64,000 nt of DNA from WVXP01 sp964348095 (lineage in GTDB: Bacteria; Desulfobacterota; BSN033; WVXP01): the NCBI GenBank assembly GCA_964348095.1, contig CAYGBK010000015.1:62001-126000 (forward strand), given 5' to 3'. This document shows positions 1 through 9,011 of the stretch, piece by piece. Below the pieces are notes generated by a model. That model had not been told where the DNA came from. It did no database searches and saw only the letters and a program-made list of their open reading frames with translations. Position 1 is the first letter of the stretch. Each line of letters opens with the position of its first letter. The position numbers were made by a program, and so were the translations under genes.

Positions 1-1293
1 TCCCTTCTTCATTTTGCTGAGCATTTTTCGAGTTGTCATATACTGTTTGAGAAGCCTGTTGACATCCTGCACCGTAGTTCCACTTCCCCTCGCGATCCGT
101 AACCGTCTCTTTCCACTTATGATTGAGTGATTGCGCCTCTCCTGCGGGGTCATGGAATTGATAATTGCCTCGACTTTCACCAATTCCTTCTCCGCCAGAT
201 GAAGTGGGCCAATTCCTTTTAGTTTGCCCAGTCCGGGTACCATCTTCAGAAGGCTCTCGACGGAGCCTATTTTCCGGAGCTGTACAAGCTGGTCTTTGAA
301 ATCCTCCAGCGTGAATTCGGCTTTGCGGATCTTTTTTTCGAGGTCCTTGGCCTTTTTTTCATCGAATGCAACCTGAGCCTTTTCGATGAGAGAGAGCACG
401 TCCCCCATCCCGAGGATGCGAGAGGCCATTCGATCGGGATGGAAAAGCTCAAGGGCCTCAATCTTCTCACCCACCCCAACATACTTGATTGCGCTTCCAG
501 TGACCGCCCTAATAGATAAGGCTGCTCCACCCCGAGCGTCGCCATCCATTTTCGTCAGGATCACGCCGTCAATACCCAACTGGTCGTTGAAACTCTTGGC
601 GATATTCACGGCATCCTGCCCCGTCATCGCATCTGCCACAAGCAGGATTTCCCTGGGGGAAATCGCTCCCTTGATCTGGCGAAGTTCATTCATCAAAACC
701 TCATCGATGTGAAGCCTACCGGCCGTATCGATAAGAAGCGTATCGTACCCCCCTCGCAGGGCGCTCTCCCTGGCTTTCCTACAAATCTCAACGGGGCTTT
801 CACCGCGATGGGGTTCATAGAAATCGACCTCAACCTGTGAGGCGAGCTTACGGAGTTGATCGATAGCTGCCGGCCTGTAGATGTCAGCAGGGACCATAAA
901 AGGGAACCGGCCGTTTCCCTTTAGGAGTCTGGCCAATTTGGCAGTTGTGGTGGTTTTTCCGCATCCATGAAGGCCTACCAACATAAGGGGTACGGGAGGA
1001 TTACCAGAGAATCTTATTTGACGGTCTTCTGCTCCCATGAGATCGATTAGTTCCTGGTGAACGATTTTGATGACCTGCTGGGCAGGGGTCAGACTCCCCA
1101 TGACTTCCTCACCAATGGCTCGTTCTCGGACTGACTCAACAAAATCTCTGACCACACGAAAGTGAACGTCCGCCTCAAGGAGGGCCATTCTCACCTCTTT
1201 GAGAGCCTCCTGGATATTCTGCTCCGTTAGCTTCCCATGGCCTCTCAACTTCTTGAAAACCAGCGAGAGTTTGTCGGTTAATTGGTCAAACAT
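1..1293 (-). CDS. ffh: signal recognition particle protein Ffh (C-terminus off window)
   Basis: SRP GTPase that binds 4.5S RNA and signal sequences of nascent inner-membrane and secreted proteins and delivers ribosomes to FtsY. Reading the minus strand from ATG at 1293 gives 431 uninterrupted codons to the window edge. The N domain is residues 1-95. The NG GTPase domain follows, with G1 motif GLHGCGKTT at 107-115, DTAGR and TKMDGDARGG further on. The methionine-rich M domain (from about residue 325) ends with LSKMKKG at the edge. G1 has HGC where most Ffh have QGS; otherwise canonical. Usual length is about 450, so only the last few residues are missing. It is divergent in orientation from the parAB side and lies upstream of bamD on the same strand. 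Confidence 0.97.
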   Translation of the reverse strand, partial: MFDQLTDKLSLVFKKLRGHGKLTEQNIQEALKEVRMALLEADVHFRVVRDFVESVRERAIGEEVMGSLTPAQQVIKIVHQELIDLMGAEDRQIRFSGNPPVPLMLVGLHGCGKTTTTAKLARLLKGNGRFPFMVPADIYRPAAIDQLRKLASQVEVDFYEPHRGESPVEICRKARESALRGGYDTLLIDTAGRLHIDEVLMNELRQIKGAISPREILLVADAMTGQDAVNIAKSFNDQLGIDGVILTKMDGDARGGAALSIRAVTGSAIKYVGVGEKIEALELFHPDRMASRILGMGDVLSLIEKAQVAFDEKKAKDLEKKIRKAEFTLEDFKDQLVQLRKIGSVESLLKMVPGLGKLKGIGPLHLAEKELVKVEAIINSMTPQERRNHSIISGKRRLRIARGSGTTVQDVNRLLKQYMTTRKMLSKMKKG

Positions 1294-1458
1294 TGGTCAG
1301 TGTCTTTCTTCCACGCACTATTTACCAAAAACCGTTTATTCTAAACAATTTAAGGAAGATTGTCAATTTGGGACCGCACCTGTTTCTCGCAGAGAACACC
1401 ACAGCACCGGAACCTCTTCTGGCTCGAGTCCGTCATTCTGTCTCAGGATTTCACCCGG

Positions 1459-2346
1459 TCAGTGAATTCGTATCCAAACTATTGGAGATGGTGTCCTGTC
1501 ATCGGTGGCAGAACCGAATGACCTTGACAATACAGAAGCGTCGCGATCAGCTTTCAATACGGGCCCCAACATGGTCGTGGCATCTTTCCCTCTCAACCCT
1601 GATTTGAGGATCGCTTCAGCCTTAGGCGAGTATTCACTGTCAGGGTACTGGCGGGTGATTTCCAAAAAGGTCTCCTTCGCCTTATCGTAAAGGGACAGGT
1701 TTATAAAGGCTTTGCCTAAGTGGAAGAGTGCTTGGGGCACCAGTCCCGTGTCCTCGTAATTGGCAATGATCTCTTCGAACCTCGCAGCTGCCCCTCGGTA
1801 GTTGCCTTTCCGGTAGTAGAATTTTCCAACGGCAAATTCATGCTCGGCAAGGCCCCGGCGGCAGACACGAATCCTCTCTTTGGCCGTCTCCGTGAAAATG
1901 CTGGGCGGATAGTTCTCGACCAGATATCGAAAGTTGGAGAGCGCTTTTCGTGCGGGAGTCTGATCACGGTCGGATGATTTTACCTGTTTGAAATAGGCCT
2001 GGCCAATTTGGAAGAGGATGTAGGGGATATCCTCATGGTAGGGATGGAGTTTCCGAAACTCCTCATATATGACGATGGCCTCTTCATACTCAGCCAGAAA
2101 GAAGTGGGCGTCAGCGATTTTTATTTCGGCCCGAGACGCATATGTCGACTCCGGGTAATAGTTCTTGACGTCGTTGAAAATCTCTATGGCGGTTTGGTAT
2201 TTGCCACTATTAAAGCGGGACAAGCCCTTGTCATAGAGTTTCTCCGGTCCTCCGCCGAAGGGTTCATTTCCTCTTTTTGCGGAGCACCCAGCGAGAATCA
2301 GACACACGACCAGGATAGATGCGGCGAGCCTATTGAAACTCATCAT
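1459..2346 (-). CDS. bamD: outer membrane assembly lipoprotein BamD (YfiO)
   Basis: Periplasmic TPR lipoprotein of the BAM complex, which inserts beta-barrel proteins into the outer membrane. It has a short signal peptide with lipobox LAGC around residues 18-21. Tetratricopeptide-like repeats follow (LYDKGLSRFNSGKYQTAIE, YEEAIVIYEEFRKLHP, GNYRGAAARFEEI, LYDKAKETFLEI), which is the five-TPR layout of BamD. At 295 residues it is somewhat longer than E. coli BamD (245), with an extra low-complexity C-terminal tail after about residue 250. Its presence indicates a diderm cell envelope. It lies about 165 bp upstream of ffh on the same strand and is divergent from rsmG. Confidence 0.9.
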   Translation of the reverse strand: MMSFNRLAASILVVCLILAGCSAKRGNEPFGGGPEKLYDKGLSRFNSGKYQTAIEIFNDVKNYYPESTYASRAEIKIADAHFFLAEYEEAIVIYEEFRKLHPYHEDIPYILFQIGQAYFKQVKSSDRDQTPARKALSNFRYLVENYPPSIFTETAKERIRVCRRGLAEHEFAVGKFYYRKGNYRGAAARFEEIIANYEDTGLVPQALFHLGKAFINLSLYDKAKETFLEITRQYPDSEYSPKAEAILKSGLRGKDATTMLGPVLKADRDASVLSRSFGSATDDRTPSPIVWIRIH

Positions 2347-2638
2347 CGTTAGAGAAACCAGTTTCGAGAGGATTTAGACTAAATATGAGATCAAAGCGGG
2401 GACGATGTCAAGGGAAATTGTGTTAAACTCTCCTACGTAAGCTCGCCCCGGAGACTGACAGTCCGTCGGGTGGGACACAGCATCAGTCTTCAGCGGCCAG
2501 AGAGTGGATCACGTGACCAGAATGTGGACATGATACCGATTTCCTGAAATGACGCTGTCAGAATAATAGATAGGAAAAGACGTATCCCTGCTATACCGAG
2601 AATAAAGATTATCATCTGAGACCGACCAGTTTACACCC
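2347..2638. other. divergent intergenic region bamD/rsmG
   Basis: This 292-bp gap separates the minus-strand bamD and plus-strand rsmG starts and should contain both promoters. I do not see a clean -35/-10 pair or a structured RNA in it. Confidence 0.4.
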
Positions 2639-3289
2639 ATGGAAAACCGAGAGATTCTTGTTTCTGGAGCTCGCCTTCTCGGGGTTTCCCTCGATGCGAG
2701 CCAGGCGGCGGCATTTGAAAGGTTCCTCGATGAATTGACGAGATGGAATCAGCGAATGAATCTTACCGCCTTTCGGGAGAAACGGTCGATTATCATCCGA
2801 CACTTTTTGGATTCCCTTACCGTGGTGAGATATCTTCCAGAAACTATCAATCTTCTCGATCTTGGTTCAGGGGCCGGTTTCCCAGGGATTCCTCTGAAGA
2901 TTGCTAAGCCCCGTTTTCAGGTGGTCTTGTTGGACGGGTCGAGGAAAAGGACGTATTTTCAGAAGCATGTGATTCGATCGCTCGATCTTTCTGGTATCCG
3001 AAGTGTCTGGGGAAGGAGTGATTGGGTAGAGATCCGGGAAGCACTCGGGAATAGTTTCGACGTTGTGGTTTCACGGGCTGTGTCATCTCTTGAGGTTTAC
3101 CTTGGCCAAGCGATCCATTTTATTCCTGAGGGGGGAATGATAATTGCAATGAGGGGTAGGGACGTCAGTGTCCCGATTCGTCCTGAATCCCTTTCGCTCA
3201 GGCTCGACAAAACGGTTTCCACCGATTTGCCATTTGAGGGGATCAGAAGAACGCTTCAGTTCTTCAGAAAGACCACGCTCTCCGTCTGA
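2639..3289 (+). CDS. rsmG: 16S rRNA (guanine-N7)-methyltransferase RsmG
   Basis: SAM-dependent methyltransferase that modifies G527 of 16S rRNA in the 530 loop; loss gives low-level streptomycin resistance in many bacteria. The 216-residue length is normal. The N-terminal helical part contains WNQRMNLTAFR, and the Rossmann SAM-binding motif LLDLGSGAGFPGIPL is at about 72-86. Further family hallmarks are LLDGSRKRTYFQ and DVVVSRAVSSLE. It is placed just before parA/parB, the conserved rsmG-parA-parB arrangement typical of the origin-proximal part of bacterial chromosomes. The start has no strong Shine-Dalgarno sequence, so the exact start is less certain than the identity. Confidence 0.95.
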   Translation: MENREILVSGARLLGVSLDASQAAAFERFLDELTRWNQRMNLTAFREKRSIIIRHFLDSLTVVRYLPETINLLDLGSGAGFPGIPLKIAKPRFQVVLLDGSRKRTYFQKHVIRSLDLSGIRSVWGRSDWVEIREALGNSFDVVVSRAVSSLEVYLGQAIHFIPEGGMIIAMRGRDVSVPIRPESLSLRLDKTVSTDLPFEGIRRTLQFFRKTTLSV

Positions 3290-3554
3290 GCATCCGTCTA
3301 ATCGACAGTGCCCCATGACATACACGAACGGTAGGGATGGGGACCTAAATGGTACCATTAAATGAGCGGGCCGCTTAACCCAAGGAAGGTTCGTTCTCCC
3401 TGACCGAAAGAGATTTCTCAGAGTTCCAAAAGGCCCTTGCCCGGCCATGCTAGGCCCTGCTTTCTGGCGTCGAGCTTGTCCTTTTCAAAGACGGAGGGTT
3501 GTGTTAATATTTCGCAAACTTTGTTGGGGACGGTGAGGCCATCTCATAGAGACT

Positions 3555-4331
3555 ATGACGAAAATCATCTCTGTTGCTAATCAAAAAGGTGGGGTGGGGA
3601 AGACCACAACAGCAATTAATCTGTCGGCTTCACTCGCGGTTGCAGAGAAGAGGACTCTGCTAGTCGATATCGATCCCCAGGCAAATTCAACCAGTGGCTG
3701 TGGGTTCAATAGGGATGAACTCGAGGAGACCGTTTACAGTGCCATCGTAAGGGGGAGCAACCTTCAAAGGGCTATCCGGACGACAACGGTGCCTTTTCTC
3801 GATATTGCCACCTCTAACACCGATCTGATCGGGGCCGAAATTGAATTGATCAATGAGACAGACCGAGAGCAGAAGCTCAAGTTCCTTTTGAAAGAAATCG
3901 AACAGAATTATAGTTTTGTTCTTATTGACTGTCCTCCGTCTCTCGGGCTCTTGACTGTCAATTCTCTGACAGCCTCCGACTCGGTGCTTATTCCCCTTCA
4001 ATGTGAATACTATGCTATGGAAGGATTGGGCCAGTTGATGAAAACAATTTCTCTTATCAAGAGTCGGTTGAATCCTGGCCTCCATATTGAGGGCATCCTC
4101 CTCACCATGTTCGACATAAGGAACAATTTGTCCCATCAGGTCGCTCGGGAGGTTCAAAACCATTTTGGGGACAAAGTCTTCAAAACCATCATTCCGAGAA
4201 ACGTGAGACTCAGCGAGGCTCCAAGTTATGGGAAGCCTGTCATTCTCTACGATATTCACTCCAAAGGTGCGGAGAGTTATCTGAGCTTGGCTCAGGAAGT
4301 CTTGTTCAACGGGGGAAATCGACATGGGTAA
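3555..4331 (+). CDS. parA: chromosome partitioning ATPase ParA (Soj)
   Basis: Deviant-Walker ATPase that moves ParB-parS complexes over the nucleoid to segregate chromosome origins. Motifs: KGGVGKTTTAINL near residues 10-23 with the signature lysine, switch I DIDPQANST near 39, and Walker B LIDCPPSLGLLT near 124. At 258 residues with no N-terminal HTH it is the chromosomal Soj type rather than the plasmid P1 type. The reading frame overlaps the parB start by 8 bp, so the two are translationally coupled. A parS-like palindrome lies 19 kb away at 23361. Confidence 0.97.
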   Translation: MTKIISVANQKGGVGKTTTAINLSASLAVAEKRTLLVDIDPQANSTSGCGFNRDELEETVYSAIVRGSNLQRAIRTTTVPFLDIATSNTDLIGAEIELINETDREQKLKFLLKEIEQNYSFVLIDCPPSLGLLTVNSLTASDSVLIPLQCEYYAMEGLGQLMKTISLIKSRLNPGLHIEGILLTMFDIRNNLSHQVAREVQNHFGDKVFKTIIPRNVRLSEAPSYGKPVILYDIHSKGAESYLSLAQEVLFNGGNRHG

Positions 4332-5181
4332 AAGGATAGCCCTTGGGAAAGGATTGGGGGCTCTGATTCCTGATGCGGATAAACCAAAAGGTGAGCTTTT
4401 TCTGTGCGGCATCGAGGAGATTGTCCCAAATCGAAGACAGCCCCGAAAACGATTTGATGAGGAAAAGATAAAGGAATTGACAGAATCGATTAAAGAAAAG
4501 GGGATCCTTGAACCTCTATTGGTTAGAAAAGCCGGGGACGGGTATGAATTGATTGTGGGGGAGAGGCGATGGCGGGCAGCCCAGAAGGCCGGTCTTAGGG
4601 AAGTGCCCGTACTCCTTAGGCATGTTGAGGATCGTGAGGCTCTCGAACTTGCCCTGGTGGAGAATCTTCAGCGGGAAGATCTTGGAGTTCTTGAAGAAGC
4701 TGATGGATACCGGCAATTGATTGACGAATTCCAGTTCACCCAGGAGAAACTGGCGTCACGAATTGGGAAGGATCGTACGTCTATCACAAATACACTAAGG
4801 TTACTTCGCCTTCCTGACGATATAAAGGAGAAACTCGCGGACAACGCCCTTTCGCCTGGCCACGGGAGGGCATTGCTCAGTTTGCCGACCGAAGTCGATC
4901 AGAGGGAGGCATGTAACACAATCATCAGAAAGGGCCTCTCGGTTCGAGAGACGGAGAGTCTGGTGAGACGGTGGAGGACGAGAAAGCCAGTTTCACCATC
5001 CGCCAAGGAGTCGGTGGACCTTGAATGGAAGCAACTGCAGGACGATCTCAGGAGATTTCTGAGCACTAGGGTACACATCTCACGGAGGGGCAAGGGGGGT
5101 AAGATTTCGATTGAATTCTATTCGCCCGCTGAACTTCAGAGAATCGCAGACCTCATTACTGGGGAGAAAGGAGTCTTATAA
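4324..5181 (+). CDS. parB: chromosome partitioning protein ParB (Spo0J)
   Basis: CTP-dependent DNA clamp that loads at parS and spreads, forming the partition complex moved by ParA and recruiting condensin. The 285 residues hold an N-terminal ParA-interacting stretch (KRIALGKGLGALIP) and the CTP-binding domain with GERRWRAAQKAGL at about 79-91 and ENLQREDLGVLEEA. The HTH for parS (QEKLASRIGKDRTSI) is near 140, and a C-terminal dimerisation segment follows. The start codon lies inside the end of parA; the stop overlaps the bactofilin start (TAATG). Confidence 0.96.
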   Translation: MGKRIALGKGLGALIPDADKPKGELFLCGIEEIVPNRRQPRKRFDEEKIKELTESIKEKGILEPLLVRKAGDGYELIVGERRWRAAQKAGLREVPVLLRHVEDREALELALVENLQREDLGVLEEADGYRQLIDEFQFTQEKLASRIGKDRTSITNTLRLLRLPDDIKEKLADNALSPGHGRALLSLPTEVDQREACNTIIRKGLSVRETESLVRRWRTRKPVSPSAKESVDLEWKQLQDDLRRFLSTRVHISRRGKGGKISIEFYSPAELQRIADLITGEKGVL

Positions 5182-5636
5182 TGATAGGTGCCAAAGATCA
5201 AAAGGGAATACCCAAGGTTGACGAGGTGAATGCCTTTCTGGGCAAAGGGACGACCTTCGAGGGAAAGATGACTTTTGAAGGCATATTCCGCCTTGACGGG
5301 AAGTTTGAGGGGGAGATATTTGCTGGAGATTCCTTGATTGTTGGAGAGACAGGCGAGGTCAATGCGCAAATAAAGGTGAACGCCCTCATGGTGAACGGGA
5401 ACGTGAGCGGTAACATCGTCGCGAACAGTCGGGTGGAAATCTATCCGCCGGGTCGTGTTGTCGGCGATATCAAGACACCCACGCTGGTTATTTCGGAGGG
5501 CGCCATTTTTGAGGGGAATTGCCAGATGCAGAAAAAGGAGACGAGACGCGACGAAAAGGTGTCCGTGTTGAAGGTGAAAGGAGATGAAAAGGAAGAGTTA
5601 GAGATCACGGAGATCGAAACAGAATCAGGTTCCTGA
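5181..5636 (+). CDS. bactofilin (polymer-forming cytoskeletal protein)
   Basis: Member of the bactofilin family (DUF583), right-handed beta-helix proteins that polymerise without nucleotide. In other bacteria they scaffold cell-wall enzymes or, in Myxococcus, position the ParABS apparatus. The 151 residues show the family core: NAFLGKGTTFEGKMTFEG, then hexad-like beta-helix turns (FRLDGKFEGEI, LIVGETGEVNAQIKV, LMVNGNVSGNIVANSRVEI) and ARVVGDIKTP-like VVGDIKTPTLVISEGAIFEG. A charged tail follows from about residue 112. Its direct coupling to parAB (1-bp overlap) fits a role in origin positioning, which is an inference from the Myxococcus precedent. Confidence 0.93.
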   Translation: MIGAKDQKGIPKVDEVNAFLGKGTTFEGKMTFEGIFRLDGKFEGEIFAGDSLIVGETGEVNAQIKVNALMVNGNVSGNIVANSRVEIYPPGRVVGDIKTPTLVISEGAIFEGNCQMQKKETRRDEKVSVLKVKGDEKEELEITEIETESGS

Positions 5637-5680
5637 CGGGCAGTTCCTTTGCGATTTGATCCAGAAAACAGAACGTTCAC

Positions 5681-5697
5681 AGGTGCAGGAATTGCAT
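5681..5697 (+). promoter_or_regulatory. sigma-54-like 17-mer, copy 1
   Basis: AGGTGCAGGAATTGCAT has the GG-N10-GC spacing and TTGCA -12 element of sigma-54 promoters, though the -24 element (GGTGC) deviates from TGGCAC. The identical 17-mer lies immediately upstream of the RpiR-type regulator at 25466. No gene starts within 400 bp downstream of this copy, so it may be only a shared repeat. Confidence 0.3.
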
Positions 5698-5983
5698 AGA
5701 AGATAACGCCCTTCTGACATTTTCCCATATTTGTTAGCTGCGCTATCTTTACAGACAAGAAAAGAATCCGTTCCAGGGTCTTTCGAGGACGCTTTCCATT
5801 ATTACTTACCTCCGCCCCACGTGCCGCGCAGGAGTCTGTTTTGCTTCATGTGGAGTGATCTTCACCCCTAAGTAGTAGGCTATGGTTTGTCCATGGGAAC
5901 ACCTAGTCCATTTGCGCGGGTTTCTGCTAGGTGCCCCATATCCCACCGCGTTATTCGCTCAGGAGACGTGACAGCTTGGGGTA

Positions 5984-6012
5984 TTGACCAAAAATAGGGC
6001 GAGTAATACTAT
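5984..6012 (+). promoter_or_regulatory. sigma-70-type promoter of the A/V-ATPase operon
   Basis: TTGACC (5984-5989) and TACTAT (6007-6012) are separated by exactly 17 bp, and lie about 125 bp upstream of the GTG start of the first ATPase gene. It is the best -35/-10 pair in this gap. Confidence 0.6.
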
Positions 6013-6137
6013 TAAACCTTCGATATTCCTGAATGGAAGCAAAGTTAAATCAGGGGTTCTAAAGGTCTTATGTATCCTGAGATCGACGATTCAAGATCGA
6101 CCGAAACTTAGAGCAGAATAGACTGAAAGGAGTTCCT

Positions 6138-6443
6138 GTGGCAGAGGATCTGATAGAAAAGATAAAGGAGGCTGAGCAGGAGGCACAGAGAATCATTCAT
6201 GAAGCCGAGGCAAAAGCCTCGCACCTCCTCACCGAAGCCCAGGAGAGTAGAAACCGTCGGGTCGAGGATGCGCGACGTGACGGGAACAGAATCGTCAAAG
6301 AAGCCTCTGAGCGTGCCAGTCGAAAGGCAGACAAGGAGATTGCCAAATTAAAGAAGACAGAGAGAGCTCGAATAGAGGCAATCTGGTCTCACGCGCAGAA
6401 GAATATGGATAGGGCCGTTGAATGCATTGTTGAAGGAATTTAG
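6138..6443 (+). CDS. ntpG: A/V-type ATP synthase subunit H (peripheral stalk, AhaH/NtpG-like)
   Basis: Small coiled-coil subunit that pairs with subunit E to form the peripheral stalk of A/V-type rotary ATPases. It is 101 residues, almost entirely charged helix with heptad character (KIKEAEQEAQRIIHEAEAKA, RDGNRIVKEASERASRKADK). It starts at GTG 6138 behind a GAAAGGAG Shine-Dalgarno and is the first gene of a nine-gene operon, at the position aha-H occupies in Methanosarcina. Assignment rests on length, coiled coil and position; sequence similarity alone in such helices would be weak. Confidence 0.8.
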   Translation: MAEDLIEKIKEAEQEAQRIIHEAEAKASHLLTEAQESRNRRVEDARRDGNRIVKEASERASRKADKEIAKLKKTERARIEAIWSHAQKNMDRAVECIVEGI

Positions 6444-6445
6444 AC

Positions 6446-8443
6446 ATGGCCGTTGGAGAAATGGAGAAGATCCAGATTTTGGCTTATCGAGGTGAGCTGG
6501 AACGAATTGTCGAACAGATACAAGAGCTCGAACAGCTCCACATCACAGATATAAAAGAAGGGGTGACGGCAGTGCACCACCCTGATCTGTTGCCCAGAGA
6601 TGAGGTCTCTGACGAAGACCTGGAGCAACGCCTCTCGGAGATAGAATTTGTTCTCCATTTCCTGTCGAGTGTCGAACAAAAGAAAGGGCTTCTTTCCGGG
6701 TTATTCTCGTCAAAGGTTATTCTTACACCACAGCAGTATCAACGGGTTGTCGATGAATATGACGCGGAAGAGACGGTATTCCGCTGTCGGGAATTAGATC
6801 GGGAACGGAATGACCTGCTTTTAGCCAATGCGCGTCTCGAGGCGGTTGCCGAGCAGATTGCCCCATGGGTGGCCCTAGACGGCCCACTGGAAGAGATTGC
6901 CCCGACGGAGTACACCTCCATATTCTGTGGAACCTTACCGGTTGACGTGTTAGAGGATTTTTACAAAAAATTCTCCGAAATCACTGATCACATGGTTGTA
7001 GAGAAGGTCCACCAGGGCCAAGAGGTGGCCTACCTGTTGATTTGTTGCCACAAGAAGATCTTTCCCCAGGTTTGGGATCTTCTGCAGGATCTGGGTTTTG
7101 AGAAAGTGAGCTTTCCTGAGTTACGGGGAAAACCGAAGGAGGTATATGAGCAAAGCCTGAAGCAGATCGACCGGAATCTACAGCGCATAAAGGACATCGA
7201 AGATAAGAGCAGGGACTATCTGAAAGAAAGGCAGAACCTTCAGGTCCTGTACGATTTCCTCCACTCCCAGATCCAGTGCGAACGGATCCGAACACGTTTT
7301 GGTCAGACGGAAACGGTCTCCGTCATCGAGGGATGGATTCCCAAGAGAGTCATGGAGTCTTTTGAAGCTACTTTAACAAAAGATTTTAACGATGTGGCCA
7401 TCGTTGCCCTAGACCGATCAGCCCAGGAGACACCGCCAATTCTCCTTGAGAATTCAAAGGACCTTGTCCGTCCCTTCGAGGTAGTAACGGAGCTCTACGG
7501 AATGCCGAATGCGAGGGAGTATGACCCGTCACCCTTTCTTGCGCCGTTTTTCTTTATCTTTTTCGGTCTATGTATAACAGACGCCGCCTATGGAATCATC
7601 ATCACGCTGCTCTTTCTCTACTTGATGAAAAGATTCAGGGTCACTTTTGGCAAAGCAAAACTCATCGGTCTGCTGTTTTTTGGGGGACTATCTACGATTC
7701 TCATGGGAGCGATGACCGGTGGATGGTTCGGAGACCTCGTCAACTACCTTCCGTCCTGGTTAGAGGGGTTGCGCCGGGTGAGGGAGGTTCTCATGCTCTT
7801 CGACCCAATGGAGCAAGTCTTGCTGTTTATTGGGATCGCCCTCGTGCTAGGTTTCATTCAAATCTGCTATGGTCTCTTCATTCGTATGGCCCGAGAAATC
7901 CAACGTGGCAACCTCGCGGAAGCGGTCTGTGGCCCCCTTCCATGGCTGACCCTTTTGAACGGACTCGTCATGTTCGGATTGAGCAAAAAGGGTCTGTTTT
8001 CTCCTTTTGCGGGGGGTCTCGGCAAATGGATGGCCATTGGCTCAGCCCTTGCCATTGTTATGCTGACCGACCGCCGGAGTTCGAGCTGGTTTGCACGAGT
8101 CGCGTGGGGTGTGTATGGCCTCTATGGGATCACATCCTACGTGGGCGATGTACTCTCCTATCTGAGGCTTTTTGCCCTCGGTCTTGCCACGGGCATTATT
8201 GCCATGGTCGTCAATTTGCTTGCTGACATGTTGACAGGGGCGCCGTATATCGGTTGGTTTTTCTTCATCGTCATTTTCGTCATCGGACATACTTTCAACA
8301 TCCTTATCAACGGTCTGGGAGCCTTTGTCCATACCTTGAGGCTCCAGTACGTTGAATTCTTTCCTAAGTTTTTTGAAGGCGGTGGGAGACCGTACCAGCC
8401 TTTTCAAAAAGAGGCGAAATACACCGTGATCAACCAGAAATGA
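6446..8443 (+). CDS. ntpI: A/V-type ATP synthase subunit I (stator a-subunit)
   Basis: Membrane stator that contains the ion half-channels facing the rotor ring and anchors the peripheral stalks. It is 665 residues, usual for the family. The cytoplasmic N-terminal half (1-350) starts VGEMEKIQILAYRGELERIV and has two helix-rich stalk-binding stretches. The C-terminal half has about seven membrane segments, starting FLAPFFFIFFGLCITDAAYG near 360. The conserved last helices include GDVLSYLRLFALGLATG near 567 with the functional arginine, and GHTFNILINGLGAFVHTLRLQYVEFFPKF. The start is 2 bp after the stop of the H subunit. Confidence 0.96.
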   Translation: MAVGEMEKIQILAYRGELERIVEQIQELEQLHITDIKEGVTAVHHPDLLPRDEVSDEDLEQRLSEIEFVLHFLSSVEQKKGLLSGLFSSKVILTPQQYQRVVDEYDAEETVFRCRELDRERNDLLLANARLEAVAEQIAPWVALDGPLEEIAPTEYTSIFCGTLPVDVLEDFYKKFSEITDHMVVEKVHQGQEVAYLLICCHKKIFPQVWDLLQDLGFEKVSFPELRGKPKEVYEQSLKQIDRNLQRIKDIEDKSRDYLKERQNLQVLYDFLHSQIQCERIRTRFGQTETVSVIEGWIPKRVMESFEATLTKDFNDVAIVALDRSAQETPPILLENSKDLVRPFEVVTELYGMPNAREYDPSPFLAPFFFIFFGLCITDAAYGIIITLLFLYLMKRFRVTFGKAKLIGLLFFGGLSTILMGAMTGGWFGDLVNYLPSWLEGLRRVREVLMLFDPMEQVLLFIGIALVLGFIQICYGLFIRMAREIQRGNLAEAVCGPLPWLTLLNGLVMFGLSKKGLFSPFAGGLGKWMAIGSALAIVMLTDRRSSSWFARVAWGVYGLYGITSYVGDVLSYLRLFALGLATGIIAMVVNLLADMLTGAPYIGWFFFIVIFVIGHTFNILINGLGAFVHTLRLQYVEFFPKFFEGGGRPYQPFQKEAKYTVINQK

Positions 8444-8498
8444 CAGGGGCAGTAAATACGACAACGCTCTGAGGGGGCGAGCGAAGGAGGAAGGAGAG

Positions 8499-8975
8499 AT
8501 GGAAATGTTGGGCTACGCAATTCCCGTTGCTGGAGCCGCCTTGGCTGTTTTTCTGGCGGGCTTCGGATCATCTATCGGGATTGGAACGGCCGGTCAAGCG
8601 GCCGATGGGGTTCTGAGTGAAGATCCGGAGAAGTTTGGATCCCTTCTCATCCTCGTCGCCCTTCCGGGAACTCAAGGGATTTACGGTCTTTTGGGAGGCT
8701 TCCTGGTTATCTTCAAGCTGGGCCTGCTGGGCGGGACACCGGCCGAACTGAATCTTGTTCAGAGCTGGCAGATCTTCTTTGCTGCTCTTCCAGTGGGTTT
8801 CGCCGGCTGGATCTCTGGAGTTCATCAGGGGAAGGTCTGCGCCGCGGGTGTGGCGATGGCGGCAAAAAGGCCGGAGACTCTGATGAAGGGGGTCATCTAC
8901 GGGGCGATGGTGGAAACATACGCCATATTTGGCCTGATTGCGACTATTCTCCTGCTCCAAGGCATTCAATTATGA
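8499..8975 (+). CDS. ntpK: A/V-type ATP synthase subunit K (rotor ring proteolipid, sodium-type)
   Basis: Double-hairpin c-type proteolipid (158 residues, four membrane helices) that forms the rotor ring. The ion-binding residues match the Enterococcus hirae NtpK sodium site: LPGTQ at 55-59 (Leu backbone, Thr and Gln ligands), Gln110 in SGVHQGKV, and the essential carboxylate Glu139 in GAMVETYA. A ring made of these would carry one site per four helices. Translation starts behind a perfect AGGAGG-type sequence (gcgaaggaggaaggagag). The 55-bp gap before it is the first non-overlapping junction in the operon; proteolipids are usually needed in excess. Confidence 0.95.
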   Translation: MEMLGYAIPVAGAALAVFLAGFGSSIGIGTAGQAADGVLSEDPEKFGSLLILVALPGTQGIYGLLGGFLVIFKLGLLGGTPAELNLVQSWQIFFAALPVGFAGWISGVHQGKVCAAGVAMAAKRPETLMKGVIYGAMVETYAIFGLIATILLLQGIQL

Positions 8976-9011
8976 CATGTCGAGTTATAAGGGCTGAAAG
9001 GAGAGAGGAGA

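Larger units (their letters stand above)
5637..6137. other. 500-bp non-coding region before the ATPase operon
   Basis: No credible gene. It holds a 17-bp sequence at 5681-5697 that recurs at 25466, a 7-bp-stem hairpin (5900-5906 with 5927-5933), and the promoter of the ATPase operon at 5984-6012. The leader from that promoter to the first gene is about 120 nt. Confidence 0.6.

Noticed and set aside
2507..2522. Second parS site around GGATCACGTGACCAG
   Set aside because: Only the central CACGTG core and few flanking bases match; the TTTCACGTGAAA palindrome is missing.
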